The notes: a model not told the origin generated them from the letters alone. 64,000 nt of DNA from Chrysomallon squamiferum (GCA_012295275.1 CM022667.1:1006443-1070442), one strand, 5' to 3'. Positions 35,587 to 46,695 are shown, counted from the first letter of the stretch. Numbers and translations: made by a program.

Positions 35587-35880
35587 AAAGAGAAAGAGAA
35601 GGACAAAGACAGAAAAGAGAGAGACATGAAAGACAGACAGGCAGACTGACAGGACATAACAACAGACAGAAAAGTAAACACATAAAAATACAGACAGAGA
35701 GATAATTAGACAGAGACAGAATAAATAGATAGACAGATGGATTGATGGATGGATAAATGGATAAATAAATGGATGGATAGATTAATGGATGGATGATCAG
35801 ATAGATGAATAGATTAACAGAAAGAAACATAACGGATGGAAAACCAGATGGAACAGATACATTGACAAAAGAGATAGACA
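35587..35880 (+). repeat. GACA/GATA/GGAT simple-repeat region
   Basis: AGAGACA, GACAGACAGG, GATAGACA and GGATGGATAAATGG units in succession. The 132-codon minus frame here (Ser/Tyr/Leu/Pro-rich) is a repeat artefact. Confidence 0.8.
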
Positions 35881-36329
35881 AAAAAAACAAAAATAACTAA
35901 TGGAATGCTTCATTAATATTTCTGGGTATTGTTTTTATGAAAGATAAAAATACAATTGTGGAATAAAAATTCATCCATGATTAGCTGACAACTGCCTTGT
36001 ACCAGAATAAGTAAATCAATAAGATTCTCATTCAGATATCAAAGACTAACAAGGGAGGAAAGAAAATTGTGTTATTTAATGAATGCAATCAACACAGTTT
36101 TAATGTTAGGATGTACGCTTATATAATGTGGCTTAATGACCATAATTATTGAGGAATCATGTTGGTGCCTTGAACTTCACAAATTATTATTATCATCATC
36201 ATTGTCATTATCAAGAGGCTCTTTGATAAACTAGATGTAGGGCACTAGCTAGATTAGGAAAAAGCCTGGTGGGCATTTATTTTCTGTGAACCTTCATCCT
36301 AAAGCCTTAAATTATTAAAGACAAAATGC
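35881..36329. other. Non-coding stretch
   Basis: Unique A+T-rich sequence with a short ATT/ATC run near 36185-36210. Nothing recognised. Confidence 0.5.
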
Positions 36330-36670
36330 CACTATATACCAATCTTAAGACCAACAGCTGAAAAACAATTCCATGATGTACCAATATTAGATACAATGGC
36401 TTAGATACATTTTCAAATATGTACCAATTTTAAAGTCAATGGCTTAGGTACAATTCAAATATGTACCAAACTTACACACAAAGGTTTAGATAGAATTCAA
36501 ATATGTACCAATCATAAACCCAATGGCTTAGATACAATTCAAATATGTACTATACTTAAAGCCAATGACAGATACAATACCATTATGTACCTATCTTGAA
36601 TCCTGTGGCTGAAAAGCAATTCCCCACATTATGTACTAGTCTTAGGGGCCAATATATAATTCCTAAAGAC
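36330..36670 (+). repeat. 42-bp minisatellite, about eight copies
   Basis: 'tgtaccaa' or variants occur near 36335, 36377, 36420, 36462, 36504, 36546, 36586 and 36632, mostly exactly 42 bp apart. Between them lie 'tcttaaagccaatggctta' and 'gatacaattcaaata' in order. Edge copies are more diverged than central ones. Confidence 0.9.
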
Positions 36671-37345
36671 AGTGGTCTTAGGATCACTGGCAAAGATAAG
36701 TTCAGTGAGTCCTAGTCTTTTTAAGACAAACGGTTGAGATGCACATGTGTGTAGCTGAAATCAGTGACTTTTTGTTCAGTGTCAGCATGATTAGCTAAGT
36801 CTACATGTCAGAGCGTGCTGTATCAAGATCTGATGAATTATTCCACAAAGTAAATGGTGAGCAGGAATCTGAGATGTAAATATGTAAATCAAGCCAGGCC
36901 TGTTTGATATTCTGTACAATCAATCAAAAGAAATAAACGGTTTGTTTTCCGCCAGCAGTTTTATTAAACTGCTAGTCAACAGCTCTCTGTATGATTTCCG
37001 TCTGTAACCAAGACAATGATATGAAATGATGAATAATAATTATTTAAAAAAAAAAAAAAAAAGAGAGAAGACAAATTGAGTTCACTGCATGAGCTAAAAA
37101 AAAAAAAAGAAGGAAGTATTTGTTCAAGCATAGATGTATTTAAGAAATGGTGAATATTAATTCTGAGTGTTGAAGGTTATGGCATCTACAGCCAAATGAA
37201 ATCTTTAGAACAAATTAGATTTATGGACTGATTTTCAAAATGATTCCTAATCTGAACTGTTAGAGTAACTGAATTTTTGTACATAATGCCATTACACTAA
37301 TGTTTTTGGCTTCTTTATACCATCGCCTCATGTTATTCAAAAACT
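36671..37345. other. Non-coding stretch
   Basis: Unique sequence with A tracts near 37046-37061 and 37097-37108. No gene is recognised. Confidence 0.5.
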
Positions 37346-37346
37346 T

Positions 37347-37407
37347 AGGTCAGAGGTCAGCAACCTTCATCTGCTGAAGGTCAAGAGGTTATGTCTATCA
37401 GCAGATG
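37347..37407 (+). promoter_or_regulatory. Perfect AGGTCA DR1 and adjacent inverted repeat
   Basis: AGGTCA-G-AGGTCA spans 37347-37359, a perfect direct repeat with one-base spacing. This is the consensus for nuclear receptors such as RXR/USP heterodimers, HNF4 and COUP-TF. A second DR1-like AGGTCA-A-GAGGTT starts near 37379. CATCTGCTGA (37368-37377) and TCAGCAGATG (37398-37407) form a perfect 10-bp inverted repeat around it. Motif seen; function inferred. Confidence 0.4.
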
Positions 37408-37475
37408 GTAGAAGTTTTACATCTAATAAATAAAAAGGGTCCAGATGGATTTGATATGTTATTTCATTTTGAGAC
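37408..37475. other. Short unique segment before the 35-bp array
   Basis: Unique sequence linking the DR1 region to the minisatellite. Nothing else is seen. Confidence 0.5.
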
Positions 37476-37825
37476 TGATATCACCCCTACACCCTGATCA
37501 AATGATATCATGATATCACCCCTTTATCCTGATCAAATGATATTCTGATATCACCTCTGCATCCTGATCTAATTATATCCTTATATCACCCCTAACTTCT
37601 GATCTAATGACATCCTGGTATCACCCCTATGTCATGATCTAATGATATCCTGATATCACCCCTATTTCATGATCTAATGATATCCTGATATCACCCCTAT
37701 GTCATGATTAAATGATATCCTAACATCACCCCTATATCCTGATTAAATGATATCCTGATATCACCCCTATATCCTGATTAAATGATATCCTGATATCACC
37801 CCTATATCCTGCTCCAACGATAACC
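37476..37825 (+). repeat. 35-bp minisatellite, ten copies in perfect register
   Basis: TGATATCACC or a one- or two-base variant starts at 37476, 37511, 37546, 37581, 37616, 37651, 37686, 37721, 37756 and 37791. That is ten units with no length change at all, although units differ by substitutions. Each unit continues 'cctatatcctgat' and 'aatgatatcc'. TGATATCA is itself palindromic. Confidence 0.95.
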
Positions 37826-38285
37826 CGATCTTATGAAACCGTAAAAACCCACGAACAAAATCAATAAGACAATAAAAAATTCAACAATAACAAATAGAAA
37901 TCACTTTCACAGAACATCAGCATAAAAAAAAAACCTAACAGCAGGAGATGATATTCTTTTAATCCAGGGGACTAAACAAACAGTAATAGAACATGGCACG
38001 TAAATCCAGTCATACAGTAAAGCTGCATATACGATCATCCCTGGCGGGTCCCTAGGGATCGAGGTAGAATCAAGATTACTCGCAAGGCAGCTGGTGTGTT
38101 GGAGTTAAATAGAGGGCAGGAAAACAATCAGCGAGCACATCAAATGAAACTGGATCTGGTAAATGCTATAATCAGAGATGACACTGTGATAGATAGGATG
38201 CAATTTTGTTGTATGTTATTGCACTATCTCTTTTATTTATGACGTTGATGAATTAACATAATGCCATGGTATACTGCTGATGTTG
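37826..38285. other. Non-coding segment, partly balanced composition
   Basis: Sequence at 37960-38200 is non-repetitive and includes the 10-bp palindrome TCCCTAGGGA near 38050. No RNA gene or exon could be supported. Confidence 0.4.
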
Positions 38286-38508
38286 GTTGTTTGTGTGTGT
38301 GTGTGAGTGTGTGCACACAGCAGAAGTGGGTGATAAAATTTTTGTTGTGTGAATGTGTTTGTGTGTGTGTGTGTGTGTTTTAGATGTGTGAGGATAAAAA
38401 GGGAAAGAAGAAAAAAGTGTCTACAGTATAATATTATGTCGTGACTGTGTGTGTGCATGTGTGTGTGTGTGTGTGTGTGTGTTTATATATATATATATAC
38501 ACACACAC
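38286..38508. repeat. TG blocks ending in a TG/TA/CA foldback
   Basis: TG-rich at 38286-38380. At 38456-38508 (TG)n is followed by (TA)n and then (CA)n, so the strand is self-complementary around the TA centre. Confidence 0.85.
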
Positions 38509-38779
38509 ATTTTACTGTTTTTATAGCAGCTTTTCTATACTAAGTTAGTTCAAATCGGCTTTACAGTCTAAACTAATAAACTAAAATATAAAAAGACATG
38601 GACTTAAACATATTAAAACAAATGTAAACATAATGGTGAACATGTTAAAATGGTGTCAAAAATAAATGAGTCACATTTATAAATAATAAACGGACTAGCT
38701 TGTACATTTTAAAAGTAGAAAAATAAATCATAACTATATATCAACAAAATTGTTTTGAAAGAAATGAATGTTTATATAT
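38509..38779. other. A+T-rich non-coding stretch
   Basis: Unique. 'gttcaaatcgg' near 38549 resembles a Pol III B box in isolation, but no A box or tRNA-like fold accompanies it. Confidence 0.5.
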
Positions 38780-38866
38780 ATATGTGTGTGTATGAGTATG
38801 TATGTGTGTGTGTGTGCATGTGTGTGTGTGTGTAATATGTGTGTGTGTGAGTATGTATGTTTGTGT

Positions 38867-38897
<31 letters not shown>

Positions 38898-38960
38898 AAG
38901 ACAGAGAGACAGACAGAGACAAAGACAAAGGCAATAACAGAGAGAGACAGATATAAGGGT
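38780..38960 (+). repeat. TG/GTAT then GACA/GA microsatellite region
   Basis: (TG)n with GTAT steps to about 38897, then AGACAGAGAGACAG-type purine-rich repeat to about 38952. Confidence 0.9.
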
Positions 38961-39816
38961 ACTGGTCAAGTCATATATCATTTCCAGATAACTGTACCTA
39001 GCTAATGGATTGGTCCCAGATAAACACTATATTTCAGTCTAAACTCATAATTTACTTCTACCTGTTCAGTAAGAAAACATTTTACTTAATATGCCTTTTA
39101 GCAGTTTAAGCAAACAAAAGAAATTAATGAAACAAATTTTTTTTAAATCCAGAAATTAAATGAAATAAATCATTTCTGAATAATGAATAATAAAATTTAT
39201 TTATTTTTTGCAGTCCAAAAAAAATTAAAAATAAATAAATAAATAAAAATTCTTTTTTTCTTATTCATGTCCATCCAGATGTTTAATTTTCCAGTGTTTT
39301 TCGCTCTGTGTTTCATTTCCATTGTAAAACAGACAAAAGCATTAGTTACAGTAATCTCACAGAATCAACACATTAAGTGAAATAATTCCTTTCCATTTGG
39401 AAACATTATGACAGCGATAAAAGAGAAAATCAAATCAAAATGGGTGTACTGAAATTGAAATGACTGTTGTAACTAACAATTCACAATTGTAAATAATTCC
39501 ATATTACAAATGATGCCAAAAATCTTCAACATAAATTTTCTTTTCGTTTTTCCCTCCAGTTTTTGTCATGATAATAAAATTGAAGTTTGATATAAATTTA
39601 GATTAGTGTTGTTTGTTGAAATAAGGACAATAGTCTTGGTTACAAAATTTAATTACAATTTTTGTTTATTATAAATGTCAACAAAAGGTTTTGAAATAAA
39701 TTTGAATTCTTTTCTTTTCTTTTTGTTAGCTATATGATGGACACCCTTGAAATGAATTTTAATTATTTTTTTAAAATATTTTTGTTAGAAATATGAGCAA
39801 ATCTTGAAATGTATTC

Positions 39817-39847
<31 letters not shown>

Positions 39848-40039
39848 AGACAAACATTCATCCATTCATACATAGAAACTAATACAATTACATATTTAAT
39901 TTTTTTCTCATGGTGATGAACAAATGCCTTTTTTTTTTTTTATAATAACGTTTCTACTTTTTAATTTTATATAAAACAAGAACAATGAGTGCCAATATAA
40001 ATTTGAAACTGGAGAATCACTTTAAAGCATTAAAAACCT
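38961..40039. other. A+T-rich non-coding stretch with a weak ~60-bp periodicity
   Basis: 'ttttgttag' or 'ttttgttta', 'atatg' or 'aaatg' and 'ttgaaat' recur near 39661, 39721 and 39781, hinting at a ~60-bp decayed tandem repeat. (CA)n lies at 39818-39842. No gene is seen. Confidence 0.45.
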
Positions 40040-40384
40040 CAAGAGAGACAGGAAACAGTCACAAGTTAAAAGTTGTGACTCATTCACCTTCTATCAATAA
40101 TTGATTAACAGACCTGTCAAGGGGAATAACCCTTTCTCTTAATCATTCCAAGTTAAAAGCGAAAATGTTGATTGTTTTTCCCGTTACAACCAGATAGCAA
40201 CTGAATTATTTTCTTATCTTTCCATTAATGACCATACTCAATTAGCAACGTGGTCCCAAACCTGGGCCATAAAAACTTCAAATACCAAAAAGTAAGGGTT
40301 CTATAAACTGCAATCTCTTGTTGACAATATAATTGCTTTTTTTCTGGCAAACGATTGAAAAATTAACAGGCAGAAAGTTTTTAG
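40040..40384. promoter_or_regulatory. Candidate regulatory island with Hox/PBC- and Meis-like motifs
   Basis: Non-repetitive, moderately balanced sequence. ATCAATAATTGATTAAC lies at 40093-40109, with a TGATTAAC core at 40102. CTGTCA, the complement of the Meis/Hth/TGIF core TGACAG, follows at 40114-40119. Composite PBC/Hox plus Meis sites of similar spacing are known in animals. TAAT cores and TGACTCATT near 40075 also occur. Function is inference from motif content. Confidence 0.25.
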
Positions 40385-41345
40385 CACAATTACCAAATGT
40401 GTAATAAATGTTAATATGTCACGGTCATGATGTAGTTTGGAGTGAACTAAGAACGTTAATCAGATGTGACTCATTTCGTCACAGTTTCCACTGTTAAACT
40501 GTTAAGTCTGTTAATGAACAAGCCTGTTGTGGATATACAGTTCAAAACAAATAGAAAGAATGAATGTTTAATGAGACCCCAGGATGAAAAGCTGACCAGC
40601 TGTTAGGTGTCATATGGAGCTGTGAAACTTTGTTAATATATTATTTTCAAAAGTTTATAAAACATCGTGCAAAGAGCTCTGCAAAATATAATCAATGCAT
40701 TTGAATGAAATTTTTAATTTTTGATAAGAATGTCAATAAAAGATTTGGGTGGATTCTGAAGAACTGCATCACACCATGTCTGCCAAATAGGATATATAAT
40801 TCAGTACAGGAAAAGTTTCCACAAGCCATTAAGCTACAAACTGATAAAAAAGCATGACTTTCATATTAAGGACTGTTAATGTTTTTATATACACTGGCAG
40901 AAATATGTTATTACTCCAAAGCATTCACACTTTTTCATTGGCATAAAATTCAAATTTAGCTGCAGGAATTTTCAGTACACTTACTGAATGTGTAATAAAT
41001 ATTAATATGTCACGGTCATGATCTAAATTGGAATGAACTAAGAATGTAAATTAGATGCAACTCATTACTACACTGAGTCATCTTCCAGCAGTGAAAAGCT
41101 ACTACTGCAAAAACCTGCCAGACATGGATACATCGTTTGGTACAGGGCAAGTTTTAATGTGCTAGTAGCTCGAGCTGATAAAATGCACAACTTCCATATG
41201 CACTCAATTAAAACTTCAGATAGTTTAGTTTATGCGCTAACAGTCCATAAACTACTGCAAAGCATGGCTTTCTTTGGCATACAGAATACAATTCATATAA
41301 TTATGAGGAAGTTTTAATGTTCTAATAAGCAGTAAGATTTCTTTA
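40385..41345 (+). repeat. Diverged long tandem duplication (~590 bp and ~350 bp offsets)
   Basis: 'aatgtgtaataaat' then 'ttaatatgtcacggtcatgat' then 'aactaagaa' and 'ctcatt' occur at 40395-40475 and 40985-41070. A second block, with 'ctgccaaa' or 'ctgccaga', 'ttcagtacagg' or 'tttggtacagg' and 'gctgataaa', occurs near 40775-40860 and 41118-41185. The order suggests two or three diverged copies of a several-hundred-bp unit with internal deletions. Confidence 0.65.
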
Positions 41346-41383
41346 TCAAGCGTATGCAGCTAGTGTAATAAAATTTGGTATTT

Positions 41384-41535
41384 CACAGATGATGTATCAT
41401 ATTCTTTTTGCATATGAAAAATACATAAAAAAATATATATATATATATACATAAGCCTGCATACATACACTACACACATGATATAATTTTTTATGTATTT
41501 TTCATATGCAAAAAGAATATTATACATCATCTGTG
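41384..41535. repeat. Near-perfect hairpin, ~55-nt arms, ~40-nt loop
   Basis: The arm beginning CAGATGATGTAT at 41386 continues through TTCTTTTTGCATATGAAAAA. It is matched in reverse complement by the arm ending ACATCATCTG at 41533. Over 53 positions I count two to three mismatches, with the arms extending two more bases outward. The loop (about 41439-41480) is TA- and CATA-rich. It could be a young foldback/MITE, a recent inverted duplication, or a hairpin RNA source. The strand of any transcript is unknown. Confidence 0.85.
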
Positions 41536-42502
41536 TGTATGTGTATTTGTGTGTGTGTCTGTGTGTGTGTGTGTGGGGTGTAAGCATGCATGTATGCACA
41601 TTCCAATTTTACATCATCCAATGTGTAATGTAACTATGACTTTAAATTAATTATACTGGATTTTTAATATTATTATATTGTCACCTGTTTTGAAGCACTT
41701 GTTGGAATGAGAAATTACCCTTTTGGGTGAAATCAAAATAGAATAGTGTTGCAGCCTCTTTTATATGTTCCAGACACAGCTTCTACAAATACAGCAGTCT
41801 ATTTTCTCTATTTCAGATAGTGATCACAGAATAATGACAGTGTTTGAGATAATGTTGTTGATGGTGATGATAATGACAGTGGCTGGGATAATGGTGTTGA
41901 TGGTGATGTTAATGATGATGGTTACGATGTAGACAGTGGTACTAACTGCATGCATTACATGTGAATTTAACTTAAGACTTTTGAAATAGATGTTGATCCT
42001 ATAGGGATTTTTTTTTTTTTGTTTTGTTTTGTTTTGGTAGCATTAAAATCATAAAAGAACTTTATTTACTAAATGAAAATAGGACTGAAGATCACTTACA
42101 AACCAATCCATAATTCATGAATATTTTAAAAATTTTATTTATAAATATTTTATCAGTTTGTGAATTTGTTTTCATTTATATGATTTTTCAAACTATTACA
42201 ACAAACTTTGTTATTTAACTCTAAAATAATCTATTGAAAATGTCTACTTGTCTGTCATTTAGTCCATTTATCTGTTAAACAGGAGAAACAAATCATGATG
42301 TTTTTGTGTATTTTATGTCTTCTGTGTGTGTGTGTGTTATGTCTGAAAAAGCTAGCTTTTTTTCTCTTTTTTTTATCCTTGGTTCTATTATTATTAATTT
42401 TTTTTTTTAACCATATTCAGTTTCCATTTACTAAATGATTTTACTCTGTGACAAACTTCTACTAATATTTCCTTCATCCCTGGAGAAAACCCTTATGTAG
42501 AT

Positions 42503-42546
<44 letters not shown>

Positions 42547-42897
42547 AACAAAAGCATTCCCCAATGCAGCATGCACATAATAAATTGCTTTCTAAGCATT
42601 CTGACTCTGACACTGGTGGATATTAAACAATTTTGCCAATGTTATTTCATATCTGATTTCTCCCCCTTATCAATTTACAGTCCCTCAAGCAGCCAAGGGT
42701 CAGAGAAGAGTTCCATTTTCCTGATTACTGACACAAGGAGAGCTGAGAGTTCAGGAGAGGTGGCAAAGAGGAGATGTCAGACAACAGTTATTTCTGTCAA
42801 TATGTTGAGATTTTGTTTCTTAATGATATGTAATATGTCATAGAGAGATAATGGTGAAATAATTAATCTGGTAATAAAAAAAAAAATTAAAAATTAA

Positions 42898-42930
<33 letters not shown>

Positions 42931-43444
42931 CAGAAAATAAAAATTGGAATGTAATTTAAGATATTGCATTTCATAGGGAAGGGGATTTTATTTTATTTCT
43001 TTTTTTATTTTTATTTTTTTTGATGTGTGAAGCAAAGGGCTTTTGTTGACTGGATATTGATAGTCAACATTGAAAACATTTTGTTGGGTTTTTTGGGGGA
43101 TACATTTTTTAATATTACTTAATGCCGAAGACAACAGTATAATAAGTTATTTTTTTTATAAGTGTTTTCTGACTTATTTGTTTGCTTGTTTATTTGTTTG
43201 TTTATTCATTCATATATTTATTTGCTTGTTTATTTATTTATTAAATTTTGGAAGTTCATTGTATGTTTATTTTTTTGTATTTATCTCTAGATTAAATTTT
43301 GTACCTTACACTTTAATTCTTTTGCAACTCAAAATCACATTTTTGTCTTAAATCCTATGACTTTAGTATAATCAGTTCCATATTATATTGTTATAATAAA
43401 GTAAGGAATATTATAAACTATAAGTTATTTACTGTATATATATA
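41536..43444. other. Non-coding stretch with TG, GAT, CA and AAT repeats
   Basis: TG-rich at 41536-41578. A GAT-rich cryptic repeat at 41835-41925 contains a ~42-bp duplicated unit. (CA)n lies at 42503-42548 and (AAT)n at 42897-42931. At 42660-42790 an acceptor-like pyrimidine tract and CAG precede 'tccctcaagcagccaa' and a balanced-composition segment. This could be a non-coding exon, but no donor or frame supports it well. Confidence 0.45.
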
Positions 43445-43635
43445 AGGAATACAAAATAGACATACAAATGCACATACATACATACAAACATACACACATA
43501 CACACATACATATATATATTTTTTTTTTTACAGGGAAATACAATTCTTATAAAAGCTATACACATATACACACACATACACATATACACACATACACAGA
43601 TTCATATATACACACATATATGAAATTCTAATTAT
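43445..43635 (+). repeat. CATA/CACATA/TA microsatellite region
   Basis: CATA and CACATA units on either side of a T tract and a unique ~50-bp spacer. Confidence 0.85.
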
Positions 43636-43790
43636 ACACTACTGATAATCCAGTACCTGTTAACAATATATCTCTACCATCAAACCATCTTCATTATGTC
43701 TCTATCTTTAAACTCTTAGCATTATTTCTTCATGTCATCAAAGAACCAGTAGCAGCAGGTGATTGTATTTGGTAGACTATGCTAATGGCC

Positions 43791-43894
43791 CTTCACAACC
43801 CTCTCTGATTCTCACATGATTTTCTTGTCTCTTCTTCTCTGTCTTCGCAACCCTCTCTGATTCTCACATCATTTTCTTGTCTCTTCTTCTCTGT
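43791..43894 (+). repeat. 52-bp tandem duplication, two copies
   Basis: Copies start at 43791 ('cttcacaacc') and 43843 ('cttcgcaacc') and match at 50 of 52 positions, so this is a recent duplication. Confidence 0.95.
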
Positions 43895-44949
43895 CTCATG
43901 GCAGTATTGTGTCATTATTTTCTGAGACAAGCTTGAAAAACGTTTAAGCACAGCCAATGAATGATTCATTCAGAAAGCTTCCTGTCTATGTAATATGTGA
44001 CCCATCACCCTGAACCAGGTCTTAAGTCACATTTTGGCTGAGTGAAGTTATGAACAGAAGCTTCATTTTGATGCCTCATGCATCAGTCTATGACCATATC
44101 TGCTTAAATAAAAGTATTTAAAAAGTATTTTATGTATCTATGTATATCTGTCTGTGTGTGTGTGTGTTTAGAAATATATTTTCCCCACAAGGGTATTTTC
44201 TCGTTCCAACCAGAGCTCCATAACTGTTGTTCTATTTTTACCAAAGGTTGTGGTATGAACTTTTAATTTTACTGAAAGTTATATGTTTGAGGTCTTCAAA
44301 AGATTTTTTTCCTTTGACTCTTTATTTTTTGTCTCCAGCACCTTCTTTATTCTTTTCCATTGATTCCATAAATCTATAAATAATTACTGATTTACAAAGA
44401 TCACTGGGTTAAAAACACAGGACAAACTGCAAATTAATTATTTTTATCATTCCCCTATGAATTTCCACTGCATTCATGTAGGGGATATCACCCTCTGGTG
44501 GGTGTTAAAAGATTCCTTTCTGCTGAATGACAAGAGTAACCCATGATGAAGCTAATGATGAAGCTAATGTCAGGTTTCTTTTCTCATAATGTCATCATCA
44601 TCATGCAACAAACAAACAAACAAAAAAACCCCACAAATTCTTGTCTATTAATAACAGTTACTACTAAAATGAGTGAATGTGTCTTTAAACCAATGCTTAT
44701 TTATTATTTTAAAACAAACAGCCAAACTTGTGTTCAAACAGTCTCTGCACTAGGTCAGTGGGTTTGTAAGGTCCTGACCTAGTGAGCCCAAATCTTTTCC
44801 TAATCTAGCTGCCGTTGGATGTAAGTCAAATCAGGACATTGACCACTGACCACTGTGCTGACCACTGCATATCAATGACAGGACAGACAGAGAATTATCC
44901 AATTCAGATTAGTTTCCTGACTGACTGAAGAAACCACCATTCTATCTTG
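43895..44949. other. Non-coding stretch with a perfect AGGTCA-containing hairpin
   Basis: CACTAGGTCAG (44748-44758) and CTGACCTAGTG (44774-44784) form a perfect 11-bp stem with a 15-nt loop and contain inverted AGGTCA half-sites. 'gaccactg' occurs three times at about 44838-44868. No gene is recognised. Confidence 0.5.
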
Positions 44950-45265
44950 AGCTAAAGTTGTTACTAATATTTGTTACTCTTTTGTGTAAAGTTATTACTA
45001 TTTGTTGTAGTTTTTTCTGAAGTTATTATTATTATTTGTTCTATTGTAATCTGAAATAATTACTATTATTTTTTCAAGTTTTGTCTGAAGTTATTACTAT
45101 TTTTTGTTCTATTTTTGTCTGAAGTTATTACTGTTATTTGTGGCATTTTTGACTGAAGTTATTACTATTTTTTGGTCTGTTTTTGTCTTATTATTTGTTC
45201 TACTCTAATCTGAACACATTACTATTATTTCTTCTATTTCTGTCTGAAGTCATTACAGACACTGG
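44950..45265 (+). repeat. 34-bp minisatellite
   Basis: 'tctgaagttattact' or variants occur near 45016, 45050, 45084, 45118, 45151, 45209 and 45243, with diverged copies upstream to about 44950. Between them is 'tttgttctatttttg'. Central spacing is 34, 34, 34 and 33 bp. About nine units. Confidence 0.85.
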
Positions 45266-45652
45266 TTATATTTTTATCTACAGTTTTTATGATTATTATT
45301 ATTATTATTTTGTTTTGCATTTTGTCTGATGATTTATTAAACAATTTTTTATCTTATTAGACAAGAATCTGTTGATGGAAAATTTTTTTCATAAATTCAT
45401 GTTGATTCTGCAACAACGGTGTTTTTCTGATTTCACATCATGCTAGACACTGGTTATATTTTGTCTGGCATGATTAAGAGATTCAGTTAGTCCAGCAAGA
45501 TGTGCATTCCTGATAATAACCAGATTTACTTATAAAAAATTCAAGTCACAATCATGTACATGATAAAATTTGATTTGGAAAAAATGGATAATAAGAGAGA
45601 TAAAAAATTCTGCAACAGATGGTGATTTTGACAGGCTGATTTCACATCATGC
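45266..45652 (+). repeat. ~210-bp tandem duplication ending at the GA array
   Basis: 'ctgatttcacatcatgctaga' is present near 45427 and 45638, preceded in both by 'ttctgcaaca' about 25-35 bp earlier. In the second copy the final 'ctagaga' runs directly into the GA array. Confidence 0.75.
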
Positions 45653-45677
45653 TAGAGAGAGAGAGAGATTGCTTGTC

Positions 45678-45750
<73 letters not shown>

Positions 45751-45904
45751 TAAGAGAGAAAGAAAGAGAGAGAGAGGGAGAATCATGAGATGAGAGATAA
45801 AGAGAGAGAGAGAGAGAAAGAGAGAAAAAATGGAGAGAGAAAGAGAGAGAAAGAAAGAAGAGAGAAAAGAGATGAGAGAGAGAGAGAGAGAGAGAAAGAG
45901 AGAT

Positions 45905-45976
<72 letters not shown>
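45653..45976 (+). repeat. Long (GA)n array
   Basis: About 320 bp of (GA)n with AAGA, GATGAGA and GAAAAAATGG interruptions. Arg-Glu frames and Ser-Leu frames (up to 91 codons) are artefacts. Confidence 0.95.
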
Positions 45977-45980
<4 letters not shown>

Positions 45981-46554
45981 CAGGTATGAAAGGAGAAAAG
46001 AGAGTGGAGAATCAGTCAGTCTGTGTGTTGTGTGTTTTGTGTATGAGTGGGTGGGCACGAAAGAGAAAGAAGTAAAGAAGGAAAATTCATTTTAATAACA
46101 GTCTATTTAAAGTATACCTTATGATTATATTGCATTATATATGTGTAAATCTATATATACATAATGATAGAGAAGAAACCTGTTTCCGTTGCTTGATGGG
46201 TTATTATTTTTCAACAAGGGAGTCTTAGTGTGCACCTTCTCTTTGTTGGAAAAACTCATACAAAGGTCTTTGATAAACAAGTCTCAAAGCTTTGGCTGAA
46301 CAGAAATCTGCACAGTGGGTACAATGAGGAGAGAAAGAGAGAGTTGGGGAAGGAGAGAGGGGAAAACAGAGTGGGAGAGAGAGAAAGGAGTAGAAAGTTG
46401 AGAGACTAAGTCTGTGTGAGAAAAGCTACAAGAAAGAGTGAGAGAATGAGACAGAGAAAGAAAGAAAGAGAGAGTGAGAGAATTCAAAAAACAACTTTCA
46501 GCAACTGGTTAAATTAGTTAAGAAGAAAAAAAAACTGTGATCATGATTATCATC
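45977..46554. other. Non-coding stretch with loose GA-rich block
   Basis: GA-rich at 46325-46482, otherwise unique. No gene. Confidence 0.55.
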
Positions 46555-46695
46555 AATATTATTTGAATTATAGTCACAATCTATTTTAAATTATTGTTGT
46601 AGTCAGCTTGAATTATAACTATGGTCTATTTAAATTATAGGTGTATTCAGTTTAAATTACCATCACTGTGAATTTAACATATAGTCTCTTTAATT
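46555..46695 (+). repeat. ~22-bp degenerate minisatellite
   Basis: 'taaattata' or 'gaattata' followed by 'gtc' or 'gtcta' recurs at about 21-24-bp steps from 46564 to 46690. About six units. Confidence 0.65.

Noticed and set aside
38540-38575. B-box-like 'gttcaaatcgg' suggesting a tRNA-derived SINE
   Set aside because: No A box at the right distance, no cloverleaf and no second copy or tail in the window.
42660-42800. Acceptor-like pyrimidine tract plus CAG starting an exon
   Set aside because: No good donor site and no long frame follow. Without transcripts it stays speculative and is only mentioned in the region entry.
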